A DNA stretch of 64,000 nt from Cyclospora cayetanensis (lineage: Eukaryota; Apicomplexa; Conoidasida; Eucoccidiorida; Eimeriidae): contig NW_020312763.1 of assembly GCF_002999335.1 (NCBI RefSeq), positions 1 to 64,000 of the forward strand, written 5' to 3'. Position numbers and translations under genes: made by a program. Below, one piece after another: positions 37,201 through 46,600 of the stretch (its first letter is position 1; each line of letters opens with the position of its first letter). The notes beneath the pieces are model-generated. The model was not told the DNA's origin, did not search any database, and was given only the letters and a program-made list of their open reading frames with translations.

Positions 37201-38310
37201 ATCAACCGTAAGAGAATAAATTTGAGTGTGTTCAGATGATTCTGACGATTGGAGCACCTCGAGTATAACACCCAAGCCCGAGCCCTCCCTGGAAGACTGG
37301 AGCGCCGATATTTTGAGTACATCCACAACTACTACCGAGCCACGTGATCCGGGGGAAATGATCTGCGACATCGTCGACATGGCTACTGACAGCAGAAAGA
37401 TGGGATACGATAAAGCGGTTAGTATTCTTCCTTTGCTCAGACCTCATCTGTGGTCCTGTGCCGGCATTGCCGCTTATTTCCTACTCTGATCGATCAACAA
37501 GCATTATTGTACCCTTTACGGTCGGTAAGAAGCTTCAGATAATGCGAGTGATGCTATAATCTTTCTTTCTTGCGTATTCGTTTTTGGCAGTACCGGACTT
37601 GCAAATGTCCATCGTACACTAGACCGTGCCTGGCTGATGAGGCAGAAGCATCTCGCTCTTTGTGGAACCAAACAATGATGGTTTTGTGCAAAGACAATAA
37701 GACAGGTAATCCAGTTGCACCTAGAACCTTGATGTATCTTTGGCCACTACCGTAAGGAAACCTTGTTTCGAAGTTGCTAAAATGATGTAGAAATAATTAC
37801 TGGTCTTATGCAGGGAGCAGTGCCACATTAAGGCCCAACGATATGCGTTGAAATTGCATTTCTGTTCAGCTAGGATACCACTAGCAAGCTTTATAGCATT
37901 CGATTGCGAAACGCGCACATTTTTTGATGCTCATGCGGATTTAAATGAGTCGACAGCGGAGACAGCGTGCTTGACAGAACAATATTCTTCTGTCTTTTGC
38001 GTGGGTAAGTTTGCCGGAGAGCAGCGCTAAATCTAATTTCCCCAGTCGACTCATGGGTTCCGTAGGCTTCAATTCTTTTCTCTGTACTTAATGAGGAGCA
38101 CAATTGATGGTATGATTTGTCTGCTCAGTGGCAGAAGACCTTGAATCCGAACGGCGTCAAGCTGCCATCACAAAGATTTTGATATTGCTCGTGGGAATAA
38201 TGTTAGGCGTCGCAGTAGTGCTTTGGTTCATTCAATACAGCGTTGACGTTCAGAAAGTGCTTGGTTTAAGGGGCAGATACGTTGAGCTCGTCAATATGAC
38301 AAAGGAATAA
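23636..38310 (+). CDS. Lectin/TSP1 modular type I membrane protein A, 42 exons, about 2,472 aa
   Basis: This is a predicted secreted or surface adhesin; its function is inferred from domains only. I joined 42 exons by reading frame and splice phase, giving 7,419 bases divisible by three; exon coordinates are in the nine regional entries below. Order: signal peptide; N-terminal lectin-like extension; alternating cysteine modules and two SUEL-type lectin domains; an H-type-lectin-like cluster; more cysteine modules; three TSP1 repeats; a fourth TSP1; a Ser/Thr/Pro linker; one transmembrane helix (about residues 2429-2447); a 25-residue tail. Two recurring cysteine modules are named here for convenience: module B, C-x-C-x(4-7)-P-C-T/S-x-x-E-A/V followed by a Trp, and module C, a helical hairpin C-x3-C-x(5-6)-C followed by spaced Cys. 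Most exons begin and end in phase 1. The closest known class is coccidian micronemal TSP1 proteins. MIC15 of the rhoptry-discharge (CRMP) complex is a candidate counterpart that I cannot test here. The next gene downstream is a paralogue. Confidence 0.86.
25345..26420 (+). other. Protein A exons 6-9: cysteine module C and first SUEL-type lectin domain
   Basis: Exons are 25345-25644, 25798-25833, 25958-26278 and 26379-26420. Exon 6 carries module C (GPNC, then HTCQIACTMLW, TCLDPMECF). The 36-base exon 7 leads into exon 8, which reads as a rhamnose/galactose-binding SUEL lectin: ACGKHNIQVVQLLF, a Cys before DVTDLMVSFCG, ACKVSMLAF, then LCP and a closing MRFNC. The spacing fits the family pattern C..I.V..A.YG..C..V...C.G..C.V..LC...L.V.Y.C, but the usual YG is LF here. 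The 785-base intron after exon 9 shows no exon that I can support. Confidence 0.75.
27206..28437 (+). other. Protein A exons 10-12: module C and second SUEL-type lectin domain
   Basis: Exons are 27206-27451, 27785-27891 and 28245-28437. Exon 10 is a module C (GPQC, VVCKSICLQLW, a Trp/Phe-rich middle, VDCTYG). Exons 11-12 form a second SUEL domain: EIVAAVYGCES keeps the canonical A-x-YG, followed by AACEVKDVTAVLNSVC, ASCTI, LCPSC and AYYNC. An intron splits the lectin fold at phase 0; the equivalent domain in gene B (42311-42619) is not split there. Confidence 0.75.
28598..30600 (+). other. Protein A exons 13-17: alternating cysteine modules B-C-B-C
   Basis: Exons are 28598-28725, 28829-28991, 29423-29514, 29709-30075 and 30415-30600. 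Exons 13-14 hold a degenerate module B (PSCGCVDGSTPATEEEVV, then the conserved Trp). In this copy the P-C cysteine is replaced, leaving CGC-x6-P-A-T. Exon 15 is module C (LCREYCAHLL). Exon 16 continues it and adds a full module B (CGCENDPTMEPCTESEV ... DW ... IFC). Exon 17 is another module C (EPNC, YQCAYSCYKIYNQC). The introns of 300-430 bases in this part hold nothing recognisable. Confidence 0.75.
30776..32690 (+). other. Protein A exons 18-24: H-type-lectin-like beta cluster
   Basis: Exons are 30776-30940, 30980-31075, 31234-31332, 31392-31630, 31723-31998, 32204-32426 and 32604-32690. The segment is about 395 residues, low in cysteine, with repeating beta signatures: EWIKVAFPSLVFPNPVV, VQITDVSATGFSIRLAL, PFVTISRLDATLATISV and FTVGYLYMD. 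This is the F-x-x-P-x-V / GF-x-I-x rhythm of H-type lectins. Exon 23 uses the second AG of CTGCAGAG to keep phase, and the donors of exons 22 and 24 are weak, so these borders are the least certain of the gene. An A-run of about 13 lies in the intron near 32.17 kb. Confidence 0.62.
32782..34014 (+). other. Protein A exons 25-29: module C, linker, module B
   Basis: Exons are 32782-32819, 33030-33162, 33314-33367, 33486-33769 and 33864-34014. Exons 25-26 give TPNC and then VDCVKECSSLSALC (module C). Exon 27 is a short Thr/Pro linker. Exons 28-29 give module B (CLCPQGFSPCTQQQV ... YWIED ... VFCPG). The intron between 28 and 29 must start with GC rather than GT (CAG|GCAAGG) to keep the frame; GC-AG introns are a known minor class. 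Gene B encodes the same module in one uninterrupted exon at 48991-49395. Confidence 0.72.
34168..35490 (+). other. Protein A exons 30-34: three thrombospondin type-1 repeats
   Basis: Exons are 34168-34291, 34451-34749, 34955-35072, 35222-35307 and 35431-35490. TSP1-1 starts YWADWSECSATC, with a basic RRRRR strand and paired Cys. TSP1-2 starts SEWTEWSSCSEK. TSP1-3 starts SWSEWSSCDAPC with a basic RRHR strand and ends DCPDSLQPC. Each W-x-x-W-S core is intact. Only TSP1-1 has the CSATC form that in other proteins receives O-fucose in C-x-x-S/T-C. The interior introns fall in phase 2 inside the repeats; the outer borders are phase 1, as expected for shuffled domains. Confidence 0.88.
35622..37046 (+). 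other. Protein A exons 35-38: module C, module B, module C and fourth TSP1 repeat
   Basis: Exons are 35622-35819, 35921-36352, 36480-36866 and 36981-37046. Exon 35 is module C (REYCQEKCREILKSC). Exon 36 is a long module B (CLCLEKDAVPCTAAEV ... IFCP). Exon 37 joins a module C (DCQSKCRQIQEDC) to TSP1-4 (EWGAWSECSATC ... RLRTRQI ... EQC) in one exon. Exon 38 completes the repeat (DTGTVELEIC ... LCG). Gene B has the same order, with its TSP1 split over three exons. Confidence 0.85.
37236..38310 (+). other. Protein A exons 39-42: linker, last module B, transmembrane helix, short tail
   Basis: Exons are 37236-37417, 37591-37751, 37814-38004 and 38129-38310. Exon 39 is a Ser/Thr/Pro/Glu linker containing LEDWS, shared with gene B. 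Exons 40-41 encode module B (CKCPSYTRPCLADEAEAS ... W ... VFCVG). Exon 42 has the transmembrane stretch ILILLVGIMLGVAVVLWFI, then QYSVDVQKVLGLRGRY and a stop eleven codons later. The juxtamembrane block is almost identical in gene B; the remaining tail is not. Confidence 0.88.
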
Positions 38311-39430
38311 CACCTCACGCAGTGGGGGAGCCAGCCCGTCTGAGTGGGCAGAGCCACTCTGACGCACGTGCTGTTGGCTAGCCCACTAACTAGAAAGGAA
38401 AGTTCCTGCTGGTTCCCTCAGGAACTACATCTGGAGAAATGTCGCACAGTGTTTTCCCCCAGGTGTACATTTGTTGGGCATGGTAGCCCATAATGTTTTT
38501 TACGTGTTAGGTGGAAAACACAGGATTTTGGTCATCCGTTCTAGCTAGTTGTCCCATGTCACACCAAATTAGTGTCTGGCATACTACTTCAGATGCAAAA
38601 TCCTTACACATTACATACTTGAAGAGCTAATATTGACCTTGTAGGCTTGTATTATCCCCCGTGCTAGACCATACGCATTCATAGGTACGGTGGTTCCTTG
38701 CTTGATGCCTTTAATGATCTAGGCTCATAACTTCATCATCCAAGGCTTAATATTGACTAGAACGTGCTATCAACCCTATTTGTCCCCATTTATCATTATT
38801 GCTAACACATTGAACTCGCTGGACCACTGCTGTGTCTCAGCAGGCAGCCCACGATCAGCATAGTAATGGGGACTTCACCCTTCCCCTAGAAGTCTTTATA
38901 GGCAGAAAGTATTATCGCACTGTGTTGAAGAGGCTTGGAAGTTTCAGCTAATCGTTTACACACTGTGCTAGTGGCACAGACACAAGTGGCATGCATCCGG
39001 CGTGATCTCCCTACCCGTCTGTTTCCCACCAGTCCACTCGCAGACGAGCGTTCCGAGGCCAGCTTTCCTCAAAAAACACGCAAATACGAGTTTGTGAGAA
39101 GGTATTTTCCTTCTAACTCCAGAAGTCGTGCCTACCATTTGACTGCCTGGTGGTCTGGCCCAGTCACATCACAGACCATGAGACTGCTCTATTGGCTAAT
39201 CGGATATGCTGGGTGCTGCGTACTGTCCTATAATGGTCGACGCTCCAGAAATATCTAGCCTTAGTTTCAAGGCGGCTCGATCCTACAGCTTTTTTTTCTA
39301 AGAGACGGGCATTTCAGTTCAAAAAACAAAGGAGGGCAAAATCGACCGCCTCGCTTTGGGACCAGAGTACTCACGCCGCCTTTGCGGGTGACCCAGCGTG
39401 TTCTCGAAGTGGTCATGCAATTGATACATC
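38311..39430. other. 1.1-kb spacer between lectin/TSP1 genes A and B
   Basis: The two paralogues are head to tail, so this interval carries the 3' end of A and the promoter of B. I see no gene or repeat in it. Its shortness fits a local tandem duplication. Confidence 0.55.
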
Positions 39431-40665
39431 ATGACAGCGCAGAGCATATCTCTGCTGTTGTGTGGCCTCATATGCCTGTGCTTTGGCGGCATTGCTTTCG
39501 TGCAGGGGGATGATTCCGACGCAGATCGCAGTAAGTTCACGTGCACCTAGAAGATGTTTCATGGCTATCTTCAGGGTCTCGTGTGAACCCCCGCCTGTGT
39601 TTGGCTCTACATGCCTCCTACCAGGTGTCCGTCTGACTGTGGCAAGCAGCTACGCTTCACGTGTTGGGGGGATATGCGAGTGTGCCTGCAGCACGTTATG
39701 CAGCAGACTACAACAATGGAGGCCCGCAGTGCAAATTCACCGGAACTACCGTCATAGAGCGCCAGTGCAGCTTTATCTGTGAGGAAATTTGGAGTAAATA
39801 TGCTGCGGAACGCTTCATGCGTTGTGCGGATCCAATGTCATGCTTTACCAACTTCTGGAACACCACAGAACTAGCGAAGGAACCGCAAGTGGATTCAAGT
39901 ATTCTCATAAAAGTTGAGACCAAGTGCTCCTTTGGTGAGCCATATAAAGAACTACCTACTTTCCGCCAGTTTGTTCCTACGTACCACGCACTGTGTGTGA
40001 TCTGGCCGCATAGCATATTTGCATCGCTGGTCACCCCTAAGATGGGTTGCTTTCGACTCCAGAGCATCATTTATGGATCATAAGGTGTAAGGCAAAAGGT
40101 GGAGCTCGAAGCTCTGTGCTTTTGTGCTTTGGTGTCATCAACCAGGCATACGACCAAGCACCGCGCCAGTCCTCCAATACTGTAAGGCAGAGCACGCTTC
40201 ATTTGTGGCATTTCCATCCTGATGGTGCTCTGCGGATCGTGTCTCCTGAGACGCTTTTCAGATTGTGCACTACGATTGCTTCTATGTAGCTGAGAAAATT
40301 CACTCTAAGGGGGCACACGCAATCCGTGTCTTTCGCAGATGGGTATCAAGAATACAGTGCAGAAGACCTCGAGTCCTCTGCCATATTCGGAGGAGAAACA
40401 CTTTGCAAGAACCAGAAGGAGTTAAAAGTCGTTGATTTCGTTGTTGGACATCCTTCCGCGTTTCGAGGAGACGACTGGAACTGCTTGCTGTACTCTCAGG
40501 CGGAAAAAGTAGCGGAGGCTTGCCAAAAGGACAGAAAAGAGAACAACAGGCTGTACTGCGAATTGGGTATCTACGACCTCCCCAATGCCCCAGAGTTGTC
40601 TACGATATGCACTGATGTGCCTTCCAATGAATACCGATATGCTCTGTTCTACGACTGTGACCCTC
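39431..40665 (+). other. Protein B exons 1-4: signal peptide, module C, first SUEL-type lectin domain
   Basis: Exons are 39431-39530, 39692-39934, 40146-40181 and 40339-40665. The signal peptide has hydrophobic core [18 protein letters not shown], with likely cleavage near FVQG. Exon 2 is module C ([27 protein letters not shown]), closely matching exon 6 of gene A. Exon 3 is 36 bases, exactly the length and phase of exon 7 of A. Exon 4 is a SUEL-like domain ([40 protein letters not shown]). Confidence 0.82.
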
Positions 40666-43600
40666 GTGAGCCGCCATTCAACCCTTAGCCTTAGAGGAAT
40701 GTGGAGCAAAGGCCTACAGTGGTTCTTGCCAACGCACATAACGCTGCACTTGAAGCCTTAATTAATGGTGCACTTCAGCATTTCAGTCGAACACAGGCCC
40801 CATTCTATTGCTGTGGTTACATGTATGTATGGTTGTTGTCCTCCTCCTCCTACAGCCAGTTCTTCCTTCTCATGCGACGTGAAGAGCACGACTTCATGGG
40901 ATTCTTCCAAGCAGTACTGCAAATGTCCAAATCTCGATTCACCGTGTACAGTAGAGGAGGCAAAGATTTCGGATTCATGGAAAGACGATGTCGCATCTAA
41001 CGAACGGGTGTACTTAGCGGATGGTATCCGATACTCCGCTGCAGATAAGGCGTTTGAAGCATTCAGCACCGTTTCGAATCCGTGCAAGCGACAAAAGGCG
41101 CTTGCGCTTTGCAAGCGTAAGCACATTGTACGCTTGAAGCGTCGAATTCAATCGGCCTAAGACCGCCTTTACGAAACGTTCGCAGTGAGCTTCATTTTAT
41201 GTCTGTATCGCCGATATGGGTGACTGACAGATACACTTGTGGAAGGCTCCTGAGTTTGCTTTTGCAGGTACGATAGACCCGCCAACAACTACAACCACAA
41301 CAACATCCACTTTCAAGGAGTTCTTAGGTTCGTCCGAAACTTTCATCGGGGGCTGCAGAGCCTTAAAACTTCCTCCGTCCGTGATTTTCGCAATAGGTGC
41401 TTAAGCTTGTGTGTGTATGTGTATGTATGTGTATATATGTATGTGTGCATGTGTATGTATGTGTATGTAGGTATGTGTGCATGTGTATGTATGTGCGTAT
41501 GTATGTGTTTCGTATGTATGTATGTATGTGTGTGTGTGTGTGTTTCGTATGTATGCGTACTTACGTATGTGTGTGTGCATGCATATATGCGTATATACGA
41601 CTGCATGGCACGAGTGCCTTCTGCTCCTCTGCCGGTTATCCAGGAGATGTAGGCCCCAATTGCTACAAAGGAACAGACCAGCCGTTTTGTCAGGTGCCCT
41701 GTATAACGATCTGGCGGGCTTTTGAGGCTAAATTTGGCGTCCATGACACCTACGATCAGTTCATGAGCATCTGGAAGAACTACGACTTCACGCGGCTCTC
41801 ATTCATCAGCTCCTCTGCAGCGGAGAGGGTTCAGGCTTGCATCTTCGGTCAGCCTTTTCTGAGTCTTTATTCACGCGTTTCCACCACGCATGTGATTGTC
41901 AAGTGGCGCGGGCAAAGGCAACTACGCCTCCCTCTGGGTCGCTTCTCCCTCTGCGGAAGTGCGGCCTCATGCGCTGTGCTGGGAAAGCTGCCTCGTGGCG
42001 CCTTTTCTTCTACTTGAGAGCGTCATATGGTCTCTAGTTCTCGAACCTGAAAGCTTCATTTCTTCGCAGAGCTTGCGTATGCGCAGAAAAACGGTGGGAC
42101 TATGAAAGCTCCACTCAGAGCGGTCAGTTTTGCATCGCGGCCGCTGTCTTGCAAGATCGGCAAGGCCGCTTTTCTGCAACCCCTGTCCAGCGAGCGCTTT
42201 TTCCTGCTTTGTGGAATCGGTTTGTCTGGCCCTTGCACACGCCTGTAGAGGGGATCCGTGCATTAGACGCTATGGCGATCCCTGGTGTGCAACACGTGAC
42301 TTGTGCTCAGAGTTTTCCACTTTCGTCAAGAAGAGCAGCGCCACCAACACGCTGCGGCTAGAGACTACCTGCGAAACGTATGAACAGTTTTCGCTTGTAA
42401 ACGTTGTTTCTGGAAGCTCGTCGACGCTTAGGGAGGGCAAGAGAGTCACGGGCTGCGCGGAGGCTGCCCTTACTGATGCCGTCGAGCGACTGTTGCCTGC
42501 TGAGTTTGTGAAAGGATCCTTGCGGACCTATGAAGCATCCCTTGAGGGGATCGAACCTACTTTCGACACGTGCTCCGAAGACGAGAGAGAATTCTTTGTC
42601 TCTTGGAATTGTGCTCGCGGTGCGCGTTTCTTGACTCCCCCATGCATCACCTGCTATTTCGTATCTCTCGTGTGTGTCGAGCGACACCGCGTGGATTTTT
42701 TTTCGTGTTTTTGTCTGACCCCACAGAATCGCTTTTCTCTGAATTTGCCTCGCAGACGATTCAGCTTCCGAGGACAAACTTCCCTTCCAATGCACCTTGT
42801 ATCGCGCGCAAGGAAAGCAGGATGCGACGCACCACTCGTGTGCTTGCCCCAATAGCGCAACACCCTGCGACATGGATGCTGCTCTGGTGAGCCGCAGCTG
42901 GCGGGAGCACGTTTCGGAAGGCGCAACTGTCAGTTTATCCAACTACCTTGTGTTCAAACCTTCGAAAGCTGGACTTTTGAGCGTGAGCCTCATGGAGGAA
43001 CTGAGCACACCATGTGCAGAAGAATCTTCCTACGTGCTGTGTGAAGGTGAGACGCGGGGTGGCTACCAGCGAACTCTTATCTGCCACAACGCAGGGGATT
43101 ACGGGGGTTTGGTGCCTTCTTTATGTGCTTAGTAGAATGGAAACGGCCTCTCGTGGCTATCTTTTTTGACCCTAGCCTCTTGGTGCTCGATAGAGTTTTG
43201 CGATGCTGCTGAGAGCGAACGCTTTTGCGGAATCGCGCTGTTCTCAGCCGAATTAGGCGAAGTGTGGAGACTCCGTGAGCAGACAGTCACTGTGTGCAAG
43301 CCATGCAGATTGGTTTCCTTGCTCTTTCTATGGCCACTCCTCAGACATGCGTCAAGACGTCGCTCTCGACAGCATTCCTTCAAGAAGTAAGGCGTGTGGT
43401 GGGAAGCGATCCAGATAGAAGCTTCAACCTCTCAAGACTCTCATGTTGTGTTGCACACGTGACGACATGCGCTCAGTCTTGCATCATGCGTGCTCCAGCT
43501 GCTGTGCCCCGCTGGCTGGCTCGGGTTGCTGCTGCATGCTGCTCTCTATTGCGTGCATGCATGCAACCCTTTCCGCTCATGGAGTTTGTTTTGTCTCGGG

Positions 43601-46600
43601 AGAACAGGCTGGATAGCGCTGTGCGGGCTGCATGCGTGCTTCTCCGTGCAGTGCCATCATGCAGCAGCGCGTTTTCAACTGTGGAAGGGGCTTCAGCTGC
43701 GGATGATGAAGAATGCAAGACGCAGTGCTCGCAAAAAGCTGGCGGCCTGTGTGCAGCCTCCGCAAACATCTGGCTGTGCATCGCCAGGCAACTGCATGCG
43801 GAGTGCTACATTCCGAACAGAAACTCCCTCACCTGCTATATTGAATCTCCTGGCCCCGAAGATGCAAGCCATGGCACTTGCGCATGCAGCACTTCTTCCC
43901 TGGGGGCATGCACGTCTCTAGAGGCAGAAGTCACACACTTCGTGTGGCAGGAGAGTCTTTCCCAGTTCTGGGATGGCTCCGAGGGTGTCATTGTGGCAAA
44001 GAACAACCGCGCGCTGTGGCCTTCTGCAAAGGCCTCGTGGCACTATGAGGCTGGATCTCAGGCAGGCTTGTGTGAGCAAAAGCGATGGATCAAAGGTGTC
44101 TTTTGCTTAGGTTAGTTCCCTCCACCGCCTCTTCCTCCCCCCGCAGCCTTCACTCAGCTGCTCGCCGAACAAGGGTCGTCCTATCAGGATGCAGCTTTTG
44201 CAGCTTTTGCAGCTTTTGCAGCTTTTGCAGCTTTTGCAGCTTTTGCAGCTTTTGCAGCTTTTGCGTGATTGGCTTGCTTGCTGACCTGTAATAAAGTTTC
44301 GCTGGTTCGCTCGTGTGCAAAACTCCGCAGGCTCCGATAAAGAACTGCTTTCCCAGCGAGGCGGTGCGGCACCAGTAGCAGGGGGAGGGAAAGAGACAAA
44401 TAAAACCTTCAAAGGTTTTTCTTGTTGGCAGAATCGGGCAGCCGAGTAGTTGCACACAACAAAGCGGCAGGCACCACATTTAAAAAACGGTTTTTTTCGA
44501 GCTATACATCTCTCTATATACATATATATTTATCTATATGTATAAATGCATATACGTATATGTGTATATGTATATATGTATACGTACATATATGTATACA
44601 TGTATATGTATGTGTATATGTATATATGTGTATGTATATATGTATATGTATACATGTATATGTATATTTGTGTATGTATATATGTATATACGTATATATG
44701 AATATGTATATATGTATATGTATATATGTATATACGTATATATATGTATGCCTTGTCTGCTGCGGTTTACAGGCTCTCTTGCGCCAGACTGCAGCACTGC
44801 TGTAACGACGAATCCCCAGAAGGCAAGCACACTGTACTGTCAGTACTACTGTGGACACGTTGAGTGGGAATGTCGGGTTCTAATGATCCAAAAGCCTACT
44901 TTGTACAAGGATATCATGGAGTGCTTCAAGCAGCTACAGACGGAAAGCGCGCTGAAGTATTGCGAGCTTGACACAAGTGCGGCTGCAATGCCACGCTGCG
45001 TTTCGTAGGACTGTGCATGCAGAATACCAAGCTTCCCAGTAGAGAGTCCTTGCGTGTGTTACCATTGAGTGTCGAGGCATGAGACACTTCTTTTCTGCTC
45101 CTAGCAGACCATAACTGCCTTGCAAACGCTGTGTGCTGTGCTGCGCAACATTCTTCCAGCCACTCAAACACCAACGGCCGGAGGTATGGCATGTCTAGCG
45201 TCTTTCGGAAGTCCTCCTAGAGCGAGCTCAGGAGACTCTCTACACTCCCCGACGTCAAAGCAAGCTCGACAGACAAGCAACTCCACCCCTTTTCCTCCCC
45301 CCTCGCTTCACCCCCCCTGCCCCCGCTGCATGCGATCCGATTGCTGCAGCTGCCAACATGGCCGTTTCCTGGATGGTGGCAAGCGGCACTGAAAGTCAAG
45401 TTTTGTTTGCAGAACCCATTTATCCTCCCCCAGTTGTTTTCTCGGGAGCACCGCAAGCGCTAGCGGGAGTTCCCAAGCTAGCCATATCCGCAGTGACGTC
45501 CTACAGCTTTAAGGTGCAAGCCTTCGGAAGTATTTGCGGGTGTAAGCTGCTCACCGATACACCTAAAACGATAGCACTTGCGTTGCGCAGAGCGAAGATA
45601 TTTCCAGCTCTTTAGCACGATGGAAAGAGGCGGAGAGGCAATTGTGCAAGGGGCTCTTTTTTTGCGAGACGTGTGTCGGCGCTTTTGATCTGCAGCTTCA
45701 CCTCAAGCAGCATCAGCGGAGCTTAAAGTCGTGACCAGCTACTTAGCTCTCCCGCCAGGGCAGTACGTTGCGAAGCATTCGCCGATTCGACTTCTTGTCG
45801 GCAGTTTGAGCTTGACGCAGCTGGGAGCCTTCCAAATTCGCATTCCATTTGCGATTCAGCATCCTTCGAAGGTGAGAAGGCGAGGCTGCGTGGGGTGGCT
45901 TTCTTTCAGTCGAGCGCTTCTTCCCCCCCTCCCCCCCTTCCCGCTGGCTGCCGTCCTGCAGGAATTGGCGCTCTTCTTTCAAGCTCACCTCTGCACCGTT
46001 CGAGAGGGGCCTCCTGTTTCTGTTGCTCGACATTTAGCAAAGCAGACGGGGTCGACCTGCATGCGTGCCACTCTCCGCAGGCAGTTATCCTCTTAGAACC
46101 TCAAGCCGCTACAGGGCGGTTCCCTGCGGTGATTTTGGCGGCTTCTGCATTTAATCTGCTCGAATTAAATGCGCAAGGCCTTCAAGCGCGATTGTCGTGC
46201 ACGGAAGACTTCGCGTCGATAACTGTAGGCTACTTGATTGCCGACTTGTCGGAGGCTGGATCGAAAAGCAGTCCGCTGGCAGCGTCGCTAGGAGGCCGGT
46301 CCTTAGCGGTGAGTTATTTAGGGGAGAGTGGTAATGGAACGAAGATAAAGAGGGGGGGCAAGTAGAGGGGGTAAGTAGGGGGGTAAGTAGAGGGGGTAAG
46401 TAGGGGGGTAAGTAGAGGGGGTAAGTAGGGGGGTAAGTAGAGGGGGGCAAGTAGAGGAGAATTCAGTGCAGCGTAAAGCTTGTTTGAATGCGGCACGTCA
46501 AACCCCCCCTTTCCTTGTACGACGGGTTAGAGGGGCAGGAAGCGATTGTGGGCAGGAAGCGATAGCTTTAACCCTGCGAGGCAATAATGCAAACTGCAAT

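Larger units (their letters stand above)
42756..44976 (+). other. Protein B: modules B, C, B, C
   Basis: Exons are 42756-43046, 43652-44110 and 44773-44976. The first is module B ([21 protein letters not shown] ... YVLCEG). The second fuses module C ([15 protein letters not shown]) and module B ([18 protein letters not shown]) in one exon. The third is module C ([17 protein letters not shown]). The 605-base intron at 43047-43651 has repeated TGCATG words but no exon that I can support. Confidence 0.8.

Noticed and set aside
42070..42118. Candidate exon of gene B before the second SUEL domain
   Set aside because: The next exon (42311) starts in the phase left by 41847 and aligns with exon 11 of gene A, so no extra exon is needed.
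44514..44858. Tyr/Ile/His-rich frames on both strands at the TATATG repeat
   Set aside because: They are translations of a microsatellite within an intron of gene B.
45108..45183. Candidate extra exon of gene B before the H-type-lectin cluster
   Set aside because: It has an acceptor and a donor, but neither reading frame fits the phases of the neighbouring exons.
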